A DNA stretch of 64,000 nucleotides from JBIOHP01 sp044449065 (GTDB lineage: Bacteria > Bacteroidota > Ignavibacteria > UBA10030 > SZUA-254). Below, in pieces: positions 43,774 through 53,113 of the stretch; positions within the stretch are counted from its first letter, which is position 1; every line of letters begins with the position of its first letter. The DNA lies in assembly GCA_044449065.1 (NCBI GenBank), contig JBIOHP010000010.1, positions 71,303-135,302 of the forward strand. Reading direction: 5' to 3'. Made by a program: the position numbers and the translations under genes. Under the pieces are notes generated by a model. It had not been told where the DNA came from. It did no database searches and saw only the letters and a list, made by a program, of their open reading frames with translations.

Positions 43774-46700
43774 ATGAAAACGAACAGAACGCTCAATATC
43801 AGAAGCGGTTTTCTATCACCATTATGGTTGATACATAAAGCCTTCCTGGTTCTGGCGGCTATGGTTATCACTTGTTTTGCCGCATATTCTGCTGAATCGA
43901 CACAACCGATGCAAGTACAAATAAGCACAGTAAAATCTTCCTACTATAACGGGAACGGAACAACATATTCAACGCCGTACACAACGCGAGTATCCAATTC
44001 CGGCGTTCCCTGGATACATCTTCATTTTAACAATGTGAATCTTGGCACGAGCAGTTATATTGAACTGCACGGCAAAAGTGCCAAATCTCTGATTCTGGAT
44101 GGAATATCACTTTCAAAGCAAAATAATTTTAGCGGATTCTTCAACGGCGATTATATCGATGTAACGATCTATGTGGCGCCGAACGACACAAATATTCATC
44201 TTGAGGTAGACAAAGTATTTTCGGGTCAATCCCCTTCTGGATCTGACGATGAAAGATGTGATCCCAGTAAAGATTTTCGGGTGCCTACTACCACTCCCGC
44301 CCCCGGTGTGTGCAGACTCACATGGTTTTATTTAAATGGAGTAGCGATCGGGAACGGTACAGCATTCTACACGAATTACGGTTTACTGGTAACCGCTGGA
44401 CATAATATATATTATGCGCAGCAAAAGAACGCTGATTATATGTCAGTACAATTCAATGTACCCCTTTCAGATAAAGATGGAATAGCTCAACACCCTGATG
44501 ATCCTAACGATGAATATTTCGTTCAACTGAAAAATTTTCCTGCCGGAAATTGGGAGTTCAATGGTCTGGGTGCTGATTGGGCAATCTTCTCCGTAATTAT
44601 GAAGCCAAATCAACCCCCGATTGGGAATCATGGATCTATTGTTATTTCTGAATCCATAAATCCACCGGAACCTGTTACTGCTATCGGCTATGGGTTCGAC
44701 AATAGATATTATCCTATGTATGCATCACGCACACAACAAAAATCTACAGGTTCATTAACGCTGATTAATAGGACTTCGGGCTCAATCTGGTTTAATGCCT
44801 ACGTTGCGAGTGGATGCTCTGGAGGTCCGATTCTCAATTCGGATAACCAAGCTATAGGCATTATTACAGATGAGTGTGAAGTGGGAACAGATTACATCGG
44901 AACATCTTTTCTCTACCAACGGTTGAACGATATTTTCTTCTCTTCAACGAACGAGGTAACAGTGGATCAATCAGTATATGCACAAGATCGTTCAAACATT
45001 TTGCAAAGAGGTGTCCAACAAGGTAACACATTCGTTACCGTTCATGTCGGTAAAATTACAAAATGGAATGGAACGGGATGGGATCAACCAGTTTCTGCCG
45101 ACCCCCCACCCAGCTGGCAATATGACCAATCTACTACATCGGTAATATTTCAAGCGGATCCAAATGCAATTCCCGTAAATACTCCTTATTATAAATTCAA
45201 TATCTGGTCAGATGATGCGGGCTATCAAAATACGCTTATCGGGGGATTCAACCCTCGTTTGGGAATAAAATATTCAAGATTTATTCCCGTTGCAACGAAC
45301 GTCACATTAAAAGCCCAGCTTCAGACAACAACGGATACGTACGATGGAGGGTATATAGAACTTAAGGACCCGTGGCTTAATGATTTGAAGGATGCAACAA
45401 ACACTAAAGTAAACAACCGCGGGATGGATGCTGTCTTCAATCCCATATCTTATAACCCTATCGACATAGATCATGCGGCTGATGAAAACGGGAATTTATA
45501 CAAAGGCGTGTTCGTGCATCAGGGTAATAAGGATAACCTCCTTCCACCTTATTACACTATCCGTGCTCCGCTAACCCAATACGTTCATGATGGCATTAAA
45601 CAATTTGATAGATGGGATGTTACGGGAGCAGATATCATCGATATCGGTGTTAATACCCCCGGCTTTGACACGAAAGCCGTTGTGTTTAATACAGAAGGAG
45701 CTACCGTTACGGCTGTGTATAAATCAATTACCAGCGTTCCCACAACGGTATCGAACAGGTGGAACATGCTCAGCGTCCCTGTGAAAGAAGTGAATTTTTC
45801 CCGAAACGCCGTGTTTGCGAATGCCCTTCCAGGCGATGCAAACCTTGTAACGTGGAGCGGTCAAATTTATGTGTCACCTCAAACATTAGATAACCGCGTT
45901 GGGTACTGGGTAAATTATCCCTCCACGCCTTCAAGCCAGAATGTCACCTATTCCGGCATCGCGCAAGATTCCTTCCATATTGCCGTGAAAACCGGCTGGA
46001 ATATGATCGGTTCGTTATATCAGGATATTAACCGATCCAAGATTTCTGCGTCGGGCACTGCTTTTTCGTCCAATTTTTTTGGATTTAATGCAGGATATGT
46101 TATGACAGACGTCATTCAAGCCGGAAAGGGATACTGGATTAAAGTGAATCAGGACGGTCAGTTATTTATGGATAAAAACTCTACCGGCAGCGGGGGCACC
46201 CTCGCCTGCACACCGCAGCCCTCCAATCCGATGGGCGCTCCGCCTGTCCCTGCGCCTTTCTCGCCCAGCAATGGTTCCAGCGGCGTATCAACAATTCCCA
46301 CCTTAACCTGGACCGCATCAACCGGCGCAACGTCGTATCACTTGCAGGTTGCAACTGATTTATGCTTCACTTCGATATTCTATGATTCTCCCGGTCTCAC
46401 CACCACATCGGAACAGATTGATCCGTGCTCATACAGCACCACGTATTACTGGCGGGTAAATGCGACCAATGGCGTAACGAGCATCTGGTCTGATATCTAT
46501 TCCTTCACTGTGCAAAGCAATGGCGGCGGCGGCTGCCTTGCATCTTCCATGGTATCTCTTGATCAATTCATTGTCACAGACGCCGCTGGTAATAGTCAAC
46601 AAATGTATGCCGTCAACGGCGGTCGAACCTTAAATTTAGGATTTACGGATTTCGATATGCCTCCGGTTACCCCCAGGGGAATCTTTCACGCGCGATTTAA

Positions 46701-47268
46701 ATCCGGAAAGTTCATTGAAAAAATTATGCCGAATCGTGGTCAATCAAGAATTCCAATTTCTATAAAGGACGTCAAATATCCTGTAACGATTCATTGGAAG
46801 CTCCAAGGCGAAAACGCTGCTTCGTATTGGCTTAATGAGCCCGGAAGCGGAAAGAATCAAATTCCAATGACAGGGTCAGGAAGCATGGCATTGAGCAATA
46901 CCGGGAGTGATGGGATAGTAATCATTGCCTCGGCTATAAACCCCTGTCTGCCAGCTAAAACAATTTCAAAATTTATCGATGACGGAGTAACCAGCGCAAC
47001 GCCTGCAACGTATCTCCTGCATCAAAACATGCCTAACCCGTTCAATCCAACGACGATGATTAATTACGAGCTGCCTGAAGCGGGTCATGTTACGTTGAAA
47101 GTCTATAACATGCTTGGTCAGGAAGTCGCAACGCTAGTGGATGAAGTGCAGGACGCCGGCTACCGCACGGCAAGATTTGACGGGAATAACGTATCGAGCG
47201 GAGTATATTTTTATAGATTAGTCGCGGGGGGCTTCAGCGATTTTAAAAAGATGATATTAGTGAAATAA
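43774..47268 (+). CDS. Secreted trypsin-like serine protease with T9SS sorting domain
   Basis: A 1164-residue exported protein. Signal segment about 20-40. A serine-protease domain (about 175-390) shows a full triad: His210 in LLVTAGHN, Asp268 in GADWAIFS, and Ser349 in SGCSGGPIL. Beta-rich modules (about 400-810), an Fn3-like module (about 825-925, SYHLQVATDLCF ... TTYYWRVNATNG) and a T9SS type A domain (about 1080-1164, NMPNPFNPTTMINYELP, SSGVYFYRL, FKKMILVK) follow. It should be secreted and either released or surface-attached. SD TTTGGAG lies 8 nt before the ATG. A terminator follows directly. Specificity cannot be read from the sequence. Confidence 0.88.
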   Translation: MKTNRTLNIRSGFLSPLWLIHKAFLVLAAMVITCFAAYSAESTQPMQVQISTVKSSYYNGNGTTYSTPYTTRVSNSGVPWIHLHFNNVNLGTSSYIELHGKSAKSLILDGISLSKQNNFSGFFNGDYIDVTIYVAPNDTNIHLEVDKVFSGQSPSGSDDERCDPSKDFRVPTTTPAPGVCRLTWFYLNGVAIGNGTAFYTNYGLLVTAGHNIYYAQQKNADYMSVQFNVPLSDKDGIAQHPDDPNDEYFVQLKNFPAGNWEFNGLGADWAIFSVIMKPNQPPIGNHGSIVISESINPPEPVTAIGYGFDNRYYPMYASRTQQKSTGSLTLINRTSGSIWFNAYVASGCSGGPILNSDNQAIGIITDECEVGTDYIGTSFLYQRLNDIFFSSTNEVTVDQSVYAQDRSNILQRGVQQGNTFVTVHVGKITKWNGTGWDQPVSADPPPSWQYDQSTTSVIFQADPNAIPVNTPYYKFNIWSDDAGYQNTLIGGFNPRLGIKYSRFIPVATNVTLKAQLQTTTDTYDGGYIELKDPWLNDLKDATNTKVNNRGMDAVFNPISYNPIDIDHAADENGNLYKGVFVHQGNKDNLLPPYYTIRAPLTQYVHDGIKQFDRWDVTGADIIDIGVNTPGFDTKAVVFNTEGATVTAVYKSITSVPTTVSNRWNMLSVPVKEVNFSRNAVFANALPGDANLVTWSGQIYVSPQTLDNRVGYWVNYPSTPSSQNVTYSGIAQDSFHIAVKTGWNMIGSLYQDINRSKISASGTAFSSNFFGFNAGYVMTDVIQAGKGYWIKVNQDGQLFMDKNSTGSGGTLACTPQPSNPMGAPPVPAPFSPSNGSSGVSTIPTLTWTASTGATSYHLQVATDLCFTSIFYDSPGLTTTSEQIDPCSYSTTYYWRVNATNGVTSIWSDIYSFTVQSNGGGGCLASSMVSLDQFIVTDAAGNSQQMYAVNGGRTLNLGFTDFDMPPVTPRGIFHARFKSGKFIEKIMPNRGQSRIPISIKDVKYPVTIHWKLQGENAASYWLNEPGSGKNQIPMTGSGSMALSNTGSDGIVIIASAINPCLPAKTISKFIDDGVTSATPATYLLHQNMPNPFNPTTMINYELPEAGHVTLKVYNMLGQEVATLVDEVQDAGYRTARFDGNNVSSGVYFYRLVAGGFSDFKKMILVK

Positions 47269-47294
47269 CCCCATCCAAATTCACCATAACCAAA

Positions 47295-47336
47295 AGAGCC
47301 GACTCAATATAAAAAGAGTCGGCTCTCTTGTTTTTC
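47295..47336 (+). terminator. Rho-independent terminator
   Basis: AGAGCCGACTC (47295-47305), a 10-nt loop and GAGTCGGCTCT (47316-47326) form a perfect 11-bp stem followed by CTTGTTTTT, 26 nt after the protease stop. Confidence 0.9.
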
Positions 47337-47365
47337 CCCCACTTATTGGTTCTTCTCTATATACT

Positions 47366-47431
47366 TTATCCACTACCTATCCACACCCTCTCGTAAAATT
47401 AGTCCCTTTTACCATACATAATTGTGGATAA
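47366..47431. promoter_or_regulatory. Cluster of DnaA-box-like sites
   Basis: TTATCCACT (47366-47374) and CTATCCACA (47377-47385) each differ by one base from the DnaA box TTATCCACA. TGTGGATAA (47423-47431) is a perfect box in the opposite orientation. An A/T-rich stretch follows (47440-47467). Three boxes in 66 bp upstream of mazG could be a DnaA-binding locus. A perfect box also occurs by chance near 13444, so significance is moderate. Confidence 0.35.
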
Positions 47432-47584
47432 CGTTGTTGATAAAAAGTGAATAAATTCTTTAAAAAACGGCGAAAATCCAGTTGCATCCTACATCCCAAT
47501 TGAGTAGTTTATAGCGTTTATCATCTCGTGAATACTGAACCGTATGTATGATGAAAATTTTATATCACGAAAGGATTTATAGAG

Positions 47585-48349
47585 TTGCCGTATCCGGAAT
47601 TTGAATATTTTGTAGAGATCACCAAACGCCTGCGGAAAGAATGCCCATGGGACCGCGAGCAGACGCATGCCTCCATCCGCATGGGTCTTATCGAAGAAGC
47701 GTACGAGGTCGTTGAATCGATCGATAATAACGATATGCCCGAACTGAAAAAAGAGCTTGGCGATCTCCTGCTCCAGGTGGTCTTCCACTCCAATATCGCC
47801 GAAGAAACGAATGCGTTCACGCTGCAACAGGTTATCGAAGCGATCACGGAAAAACTTATCGCCCGGCACCCCCATGTATTCGGCAATACGGAAGTCACCG
47901 GCTCCGAACATGTAAAAGAGAACTGGGAAAAATTGAAAATGAAAGAGGGCCGTGAATCGGTTATGGACGGCGTTCCGAAAGAACTCCCCGCCCTTCTGCG
48001 CGCGTACCGCCTGCAGGAAAAAGCGTCGAAGGTCGGTTTTGACTGGCAAAAACGGGAAGATGTCTGGAATAAAGTGACCGAGGAAATTGCCGAGCTTCAT
48101 CATGCAATCGCTTCGGAAAACATTCCGGAAATGGAAGCGGAGTTGGGCGATCTCTTGTTCAGCATCGTGAATTACTCCCGGTTTATCCGCGTCAATCCCG
48201 AAGTCGCGCTGCGCCGTTCAGTTGAAAAATTTATTGAACGGTTCACCTTCATCGAACGAAAACTGAAAGAGCGCGGCAAGAACATCCAAACTTCCTCGTT
48301 TGAAGAAATGGACAAGCTATGGGACGAGGCAAAAAAGGATAAATTGTAA
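47585..48349 (+). CDS. mazG: Nucleoside triphosphate pyrophosphohydrolase MazG
   Basis: House-cleaning NTP pyrophosphatase of 254 residues with two MazG domains. The first contains CPWDREQTHASIRMGLIEEAYE (given as CPWDREQTHASIR, then GLIEEAYEVVE) and KKELGDLLLQVVFHS, the EExxE...ExxD metal motif. The second has VTEEIAELHHAI and EAELGDLLFSIVNYSR. It lowers (p)ppGpp and aberrant NTPs in model bacteria. The start is TTG 47585: upstream the frame closes without an ATG and MPYPEFEYFV aligns with family N-termini. A loose AAAGGA lies 10-11 nt upstream. Confidence 0.92.
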   Translation: MPYPEFEYFVEITKRLRKECPWDREQTHASIRMGLIEEAYEVVESIDNNDMPELKKELGDLLLQVVFHSNIAEETNAFTLQQVIEAITEKLIARHPHVFGNTEVTGSEHVKENWEKLKMKEGRESVMDGVPKELPALLRAYRLQEKASKVGFDWQKREDVWNKVTEEIAELHHAIASENIPEMEAELGDLLFSIVNYSRFIRVNPEVALRRSVEKFIERFTFIERKLKERGKNIQTSSFEEMDKLWDEAKKDKL

Positions 48350-48582
48350 ACGGACTATTACTCTATCCATATGGCTCATTCTTTTGAACCTCCACCGATG
48401 AAGCGATACATCCGATAAATACTTTAACTGCATGAAATTACAAGAAATTATAACGATATTTGGTATTAAATAAATAATTTTGTACCATTAGACGATTTAT
48501 AGTAAGGGGTAATTTTTAAGAATATGAGTAATAGGGGCTGACAGTACATTTTGAATTGTAAATTTTTGAAAGGACAACTACA

Positions 48583-49320
48583 TTGAACGAACAAGGTACC
48601 CCCCTTAAGATACTCTTTGCGGAAGACGAAGATAACCTCCGGGTTATCATCACGGAAATTCTCTCGGCGTACGGCGGCTTCGATGTAACCGCCTGCCCAA
48701 ACGGAAAAGACGCCATAGCGCTCCTCAAGAATGATAAGTTCGATATTGTGATCCTTGATTACAAAATGCCCGGCGCATCGGGCTTGAACGTGCTGCAGTG
48801 GATGCATGAACAAAAGATGGACACCCCCTCGCTGGTCATGACCGGCGCGGGCACGGAAACCGTTGCCGTGGAAGCGATGAAGTTGGGCGCGTACGATTAC
48901 GTAAGAAAAGAACACGTGGAAATGGATCACCTTCCTATCCTCATCCGCGGGATTTACGAACGGTATCTGTTCAAAAAAGAAAAAGCGCTGCGGACCCGGG
49001 TTGCCGAGAACAACCTTGAAGAAATAATGCGCTTCAACGATACCATCGAACCGATATCCTCCATTCTGAAAAAAGCTCTGATGAAAATGGAAGGCGATAT
49101 TATAAAGTATGAAGGGGAATTAACTCCCGAGCTCAGCGCAGAAAGCCGGGAACGGCTTATGAGCGCCCTCTCATCGATCAAACAGGATCAAAGCGTGATT
49201 TCGTTCGCGATAAGTTCGCTGCTCAATTTTACAAAATCACTTTGTGAAAATATTGCCGGCGACACGCTGCCCAACGTCCAGTTTGACCAACCGGTACAGG
49301 ATAAAGTTAAGAAGAAATAA
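48583..49320 (+). CDS. Response regulator with helical C-terminal extension
   Basis: A 245-residue cytoplasmic protein. The receiver domain (about 8-125) has acidic residues in FAEDED, phosphoacceptor Asp59 in IVILDYKMPG, Thr in VMTGAG and the Lys of YVRKEH. The C-terminal half (about 130-245) is helical, with LEEIMRFNDTIEPISSILKK resembling a histidine-phosphotransfer or dimerisation helix without a phosphorylatable His. No DNA-binding domain is present. TTG start 48583 with AAAGGA 8 nt upstream. No partner kinase is adjacent; the hybrid kinase at 55 kb is the nearest candidate. Confidence 0.85.
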   Translation: MNEQGTPLKILFAEDEDNLRVIITEILSAYGGFDVTACPNGKDAIALLKNDKFDIVILDYKMPGASGLNVLQWMHEQKMDTPSLVMTGAGTETVAVEAMKLGAYDYVRKEHVEMDHLPILIRGIYERYLFKKEKALRTRVAENNLEEIMRFNDTIEPISSILKKALMKMEGDIIKYEGELTPELSAESRERLMSALSSIKQDQSVISFAISSLLNFTKSLCENIAGDTLPNVQFDQPVQDKVKKK

Positions 49321-49471
49321 CAATTTAGTTGCGCGGGATATGTTGCCATCGATTGGCGCGTTTCCGATCATTCGGGCTAATGCAAAGTCGTTGCATTGGT
49401 TTCTTTCCAAAAGTATTTTCATTTCCATCCCCCGTATTGTACGTTCAGAATAAAAGGCGTATTTTGTATTC

Positions 49472-50188
49472 ATGGGCGTAAAAAATAAATTGGCAAAACT
49501 CTTCCGCGATCCCATCGGCGTATTGCGGCGAAGAATTCAAGGTCTGACCGAACTCAAGCGTTTCAAAAAAGGGACGGATTATAAGGCGGGAGATTACTGG
49601 AAACACCGCCATACTACCTATGGATTTGATTTGCGGGGAGTCGGGGATAAATCAAAATCACATGATGAAAATATGCAACTCCTCGCGGAAGGATCGAAAG
49701 TATTCCTCGCGGTTTGCAGGGAAGCCGGAGTTGATTTTAAACGTTCGCGCACACTCGATATCGGCTGCGGAACGGGATATTTTGCCAAAATTCTGCTGGA
49801 GGAAGGCGTTTCCGATTACCTCGGCGTCGATATTGCCGATACATTATTCGACGGATTACGCAAGCAATTGCCGGGTTTCCGGTTCCTACAAGTTGATGTT
49901 TCCACCCAGCAACTTGATGGAACGTTCGATCTCATCTTTGCCATGGATGTGCTCCAGCATATTACGGATGAATATAAATTCTCTTATGCGATTGAGAATA
50001 TTAAAGCGCATTTATCGGAGGAAGGTGTAGTCGTTATATCTATTAATTTAGGCGAGAATGAACGGTCTTCATTCTATATGGTCAAGCGTCCCTTCCGGAC
50101 ATTCCAAAAAATGTTCCCTGAATATACGATCAGCGAGCCAAAGCCCTACGCTGAGAGCCACGTGTTTAGTTTGAGGCGGGCTAAATAG
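49472..50188 (+). CDS. Class I SAM-dependent methyltransferase
   Basis: A 238-residue protein with a Rossmann-type methyltransferase fold. Motif I is LDIGCGTGYFAKILLEEG, the acidic loop is YLGVDIADTLF, and motif IV is FDLIFAMDVLQHI. The N-terminal 60 residues are basic and helical. The C-terminus (KRPFRTFQKMFPEY) resembles small-molecule or lipid/sugar methyltransferases, but the substrate cannot be assigned. It lies 151 bp after the response regulator on the same strand. Confidence 0.85.
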   Translation: MGVKNKLAKLFRDPIGVLRRRIQGLTELKRFKKGTDYKAGDYWKHRHTTYGFDLRGVGDKSKSHDENMQLLAEGSKVFLAVCREAGVDFKRSRTLDIGCGTGYFAKILLEEGVSDYLGVDIADTLFDGLRKQLPGFRFLQVDVSTQQLDGTFDLIFAMDVLQHITDEYKFSYAIENIKAHLSEEGVVVISINLGENERSSFYMVKRPFRTFQKMFPEYTISEPKPYAESHVFSLRRAK

Positions 50189-50262
50189 TAATATTCACGC
50201 GGTTGGAATGAGTCATTCCGTCCCGATGAATTCGGGATCGAAATCTGTGTGGGTTCAGAGGG

Positions 50263-50387
50263 GTCGTCCGAAAAGAACTTCCTCCCCTCAGGTGGAGTCA
50301 TGCTGAACTTGGTTCAGCATCTGTTTCCGATAATTTTTGGATCCTGAAACAAGTTCAGGATGACAAACTCTTTCTTTTTGGACGACG
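50263..50387. repeat. Composite palindromic repeat
   Basis: Outer arms GTCGTCCGAAAAG (about 50263) and CTTTTTGGACGAC (to about 50386) are inverted with one mismatch. Inside are two near-identical hairpins in opposite orientation: ATGCTGAAC/GTTCAGCAT (50300-50320) and ATCCTGAA/TTCAGGAT (50341-50361). Left of it lies another small palindrome, TCCCGATGAATTCGGGA (50221-50237). Non-coding, BIME-like. Confidence 0.65.
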
Positions 50388-50430
50388 CCTGACCCGGATT
50401 GGGGTTATACAACACTATGCTGGTAATTTC

Positions 50431-51423
50431 TCATTTGTCGTTCTTTTTCGGCGCGGCGTGATATTTATCATACGCGTCGATAATATCTTTCACCAACTTA
50501 TGCCGTACAACGTCGCTCTTATTGAAATACACAAATTGTATGCCCTGAATTTTTTGCAATATCTCCTGTATCTGCACAAGCCCGGAAATTGTTTTTACCG
50601 GCAGATCGATCTGGGTGATATCGCCGGTGATGATCGCTTTCGAGTTTGCGCCAAGCCGCGTGAGAAACATCTTCATCTGCATCGCCGACGCGTTCTGCGC
50701 TTCATCAAGGATGACGAACGCATTATTGAGCGTCCTGCCGCGCATATAGGCGAGCGGCACGACTTCAATGACGTTGCGCTCAACATAGGTTTTTAATTTA
50801 TCGGGCGGTATCATATCATCTAACGCGTCATAGAGCGGTCGCAGGTACGGATCGACTTTTTGCTGCAAATCACCGGGGAGAAATCCGAGTGATTCCCCCG
50901 CTTCGACCGCGGGTCTGGCAAGGACAATTTTCATTACATCGCGATTCTTCAATGCGGCGACCGCCATCGCAACAGCGAGATATGTTTTCCCCGTTCCCGC
51001 CGGTCCGATAGCGAAGACAATATCGTTCTTTTTAATCATGCGGATATATTCCCGCTGACCGCCTGTCTTTGCTTTAATAATCCCGTTGCGGGTGAACAGC
51101 ACCGAAGTTTCAACGTCCTCCTGCGTTGCCTCCGATGCATACGATTTGGGCAGCGCTCCCTCTCCGTTCACTCGAATCAGATCGATCACGGTTTCGACGT
51201 CGTTGATGGATAGTTCGTCGTTCTTGGTAAGGATATAAATAAATTCTTTAAAGATTTTTTCAAGCTGTTCTACCTCCTGCAGATCACCCTTAAATGTCAT
51301 TGAATCCCCGCGGACGGTGATGGATGCATCGAAGTGATCTTCCACGGTACGCAGATTGGCGTCGTTCAATCCAAGCAATTTTACCATATCGACGCCTTCT
51401 GCCTTCAATTTACGTTCGGTCAA
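50431..51423 (-). CDS. PhoH-like ATPase
   Basis: A 330-residue PhoH/PhoL-family P-loop ATPase, often encoded near ybeY and linked to RNA metabolism. An N-terminal KH-like region (about 15-80, LLGLNDANLRTVEDHFDASI) is followed by the ATPase. Walker A is GPAGTGKTYLA, Walker B VILDEAQN, with LARPAVEAGESLGFLPGD and TGDITQIDLP typical. The start is TTG 51423 (MTERKLKAEGVDMV); ATG 51387 is an alternative but would cut into the conserved N-terminus. AAAGGAG lies about 13 nt upstream, rather far. Confidence 0.92.
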   Translation of the reverse strand: MTERKLKAEGVDMVKLLGLNDANLRTVEDHFDASITVRGDSMTFKGDLQEVEQLEKIFKEFIYILTKNDELSINDVETVIDLIRVNGEGALPKSYASEATQEDVETSVLFTRNGIIKAKTGGQREYIRMIKKNDIVFAIGPAGTGKTYLAVAMAVAALKNRDVMKIVLARPAVEAGESLGFLPGDLQQKVDPYLRPLYDALDDMIPPDKLKTYVERNVIEVVPLAYMRGRTLNNAFVILDEAQNASAMQMKMFLTRLGANSKAIITGDITQIDLPVKTISGLVQIQEILQKIQGIQFVYFNKSDVVRHKLVKDIIDAYDKYHAAPKKNDK

Positions 51424-51487
51424 GTTTGAGTTTTTCTCCTTTCAATGTGCGGGGTTGTAATGTTGGTAAGCTGATGGTCTGTATAAA

Positions 51488-51630
51488 GAGTCTGTCTGAA
51501 AACCCTGTTTTGTAGTAGCCGACCCGCCTGACTGTACGGGCTGGTCACCGGATCGGCGGCTACTTTGAATCTGATTGGGCATTCGCGAAGTTCTGGCGAC
51601 CCGCTACTACAAGTTCTCGGACAGAGTCTA
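51488..51630. repeat. GTAGTAGC inverted-repeat element, second type
   Basis: AGAGTCTGTCTGA...TTGTAGTAGC (from 51488) is inverted relative to GCTACTACAA...CGGACAGAGTCT (to 51630), with small internal mismatches. Between the arms lies a CCGACCCGCC...GGCGGCTACT palindrome. The GTAGTAGCCGA core is shared with the element at 26743-26817. No coding capacity. Confidence 0.6.
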
Positions 51631-51683
51631 AAAACAGAACCCCCCTTCGCATCCCGGGTTATCGGGAAGTACGCAAGGGGGGT
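51629..51683 (-). terminator. Terminator after the LysM gene
   Basis: On the minus strand ACCCCCCTTGC pairs with GCGAAGGGGGGT (one mismatch), with a small CCCG/CGGG hairpin in the loop, then TCTGTTTTTAG. It lies 56 nt after the LysM protein stop. Confidence 0.75.
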
Positions 51684-51738
51684 ACTGTTGAAACTAAACG
51701 CTGCCAAAGAAGTTCGCGTTTCCGCTAACACTCCATAG

Positions 51739-52503
51739 TTACTTTGTGCCTGCTGCGGGAGCCGCGGCTGCTTTCTTATTGTAATATTTCCGCGCGGCGG
51801 ATTTTTCGTCTTTGGATAATTCCTTGCCTTCGGGTATTTTCAAAACCCATTTCGGCTTGATAATATCGGGGTCTTTGATCAGGTCGCGGTTGCCCTGCCA
51901 GATCTTGGGCCACATCCATGCGTTGGCATAAATATCGGGTTTCTTGGCAATGTTCCAGAGGCAATCATGGTTTCTCGCCCATGTTCCTACTGTATAAGAA
52001 TGTTCTTTATTGCCGAGACCCTTGAGGAGCGTCGCAAGTTTATCTTGTAACGAGTCGATGCGGGATTTGAACCGCGAAAGCAACGCAATTTTGCTTTTCG
52101 ACATTTCACCAAGCTTATCCTGCATCTTGGTCATCTCATCTTTGTATTGCATCAGTTGATCATCGGACATGCCCTGGAGTTCCGCCACGCGTTTTTCCAT
52201 CTGCGCAAGATCGCTCTGGAATTGTTCCCACTGATCGCGTGTAACGCCAAGAAGCGCAAACAATGCGTCCTCGCACGCTTTTACATCGGCGTCTTTCGAG
52301 GTCAATTGCGCTTTCATATCTTCAAGGTTTTTTGACGCTGCAGATAGTTGACCGGTTAAATCGGTTTGTCTATCGGTTGCGGATTTCATTGCCGCTTCCC
52401 AATCGCTTTTGCTGAGGTTTTGCGCCGTTGCCGGCATAACTGATAACAAAACCAATCCTAACATTGCGATAAGGATGAAGCCGACGATATTTTTGGTCTT
52501 CAT
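51739..52503 (-). CDS. Exported coiled-coil LysM protein
   Basis: A 254-residue exported protein. Signal peptide about 1-28 (GFILIAMLGLVLLSVMPATAQ). A long coiled coil (about 30-165, with ATDRQTDLTGQLSAASKNLE and QMEKRVAELQGMSD) precedes a LysM-like module (about 170-235, SYTVGTWARNHDCLWNIAKK ... NRDLIKDPDIIKPKWVLKIP) that would bind peptidoglycan. The tail is Ala/Lys-rich. ATG 52503 has GGAG 6 nt upstream. It follows the small lipoprotein gene by 34 nt, so the pair is an operon probably linking envelope layers, in a way comparable to Lpp/LysM systems (inference). Confidence 0.82.
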   Translation of the reverse strand: MKTKNIVGFILIAMLGLVLLSVMPATAQNLSKSDWEAAMKSATDRQTDLTGQLSAASKNLEDMKAQLTSKDADVKACEDALFALLGVTRDQWEQFQSDLAQMEKRVAELQGMSDDQLMQYKDEMTKMQDKLGEMSKSKIALLSRFKSRIDSLQDKLATLLKGLGNKEHSYTVGTWARNHDCLWNIAKKPDIYANAWMWPKIWQGNRDLIKDPDIIKPKWVLKIPEGKELSKDEKSAARKYYNKKAAAAPAAGTK

Positions 52504-52537
52504 AATAATCTCCTTCAAGTAAGTAGTTTGGTTGTTG

Positions 52538-52795
52538 TTATTTACCTAATGCTTTTTTTGCCTCGTCCTGATCCGCCTGGCATTGTTTCAATTTGTCATC
52601 GCGATCGGCGAGTTGTTTTTTCAAATCTGCTATATCTTGATTCTTGCCAGCAAGCTGCTTTTCCATGTCGGCATTTTGCTGCTGCAGCGTTTTAAGTCTG
52701 GTCATCTCTTCGTCGGTTGCGTTATTGCTGCACCCGTTAATAAACATCATACCACCGAAGAGTACAGCTACAAGGAACATTCCTTTTTTACCCAT
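52538..52795 (-). CDS. Small coiled-coil lipoprotein
   Basis: An 85-residue lipoprotein: signal peptide with lipobox INGC (Cys about 22), then a single Lpp-like coiled coil (EEMTRLKTLQQQNADMEKQL ... KKQLADRDDKLKQ). It has no C-terminal Lys peptidoglycan anchor of Braun type but ends AKKALGK. SD GGAG lies 6 nt before the ATG. First gene of the operon with the LysM protein. Confidence 0.82.
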   Translation of the reverse strand: MGKKGMFLVAVLFGGMMFINGCSNNATDEEMTRLKTLQQQNADMEKQLAGKNQDIADLKKQLADRDDKLKQCQADQDEAKKALGK

Positions 52796-53113
52796 AACAC
52801 TCTCCTTCAGTTCAGAATAGTTTCACATATCTCGATCCCTATAGCATCGAGAACATACTTATAATAAGAAATAACCGAAAGTTTGTCAAGTTTTGACTTT
52901 GGTTCTTGCGTATGTAAAAATTTCAACAAACCTCATTTTTGTGGAAAACAAACGAATTTCGACAACAGATTATTTTTTTTATTATTTTATGTCACCCTAA
53001 AAATTGTTTCCGATTGATCTTATAGCAGCGTGCCTTAACTAAATTCTATTAAAATAGGATTAATTCATTGATTTTTATGAAAAACAAAGATCAAATCACA
53101 TCCATCAAAAACC

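Noticed and set aside
47489..48103. 204-residue minus-strand reading frame opposite mazG
   Set aside because: It is fully antisense to a clear mazG, Phe/Arg-rich in a way typical of antisense frames, and has no family resemblance.
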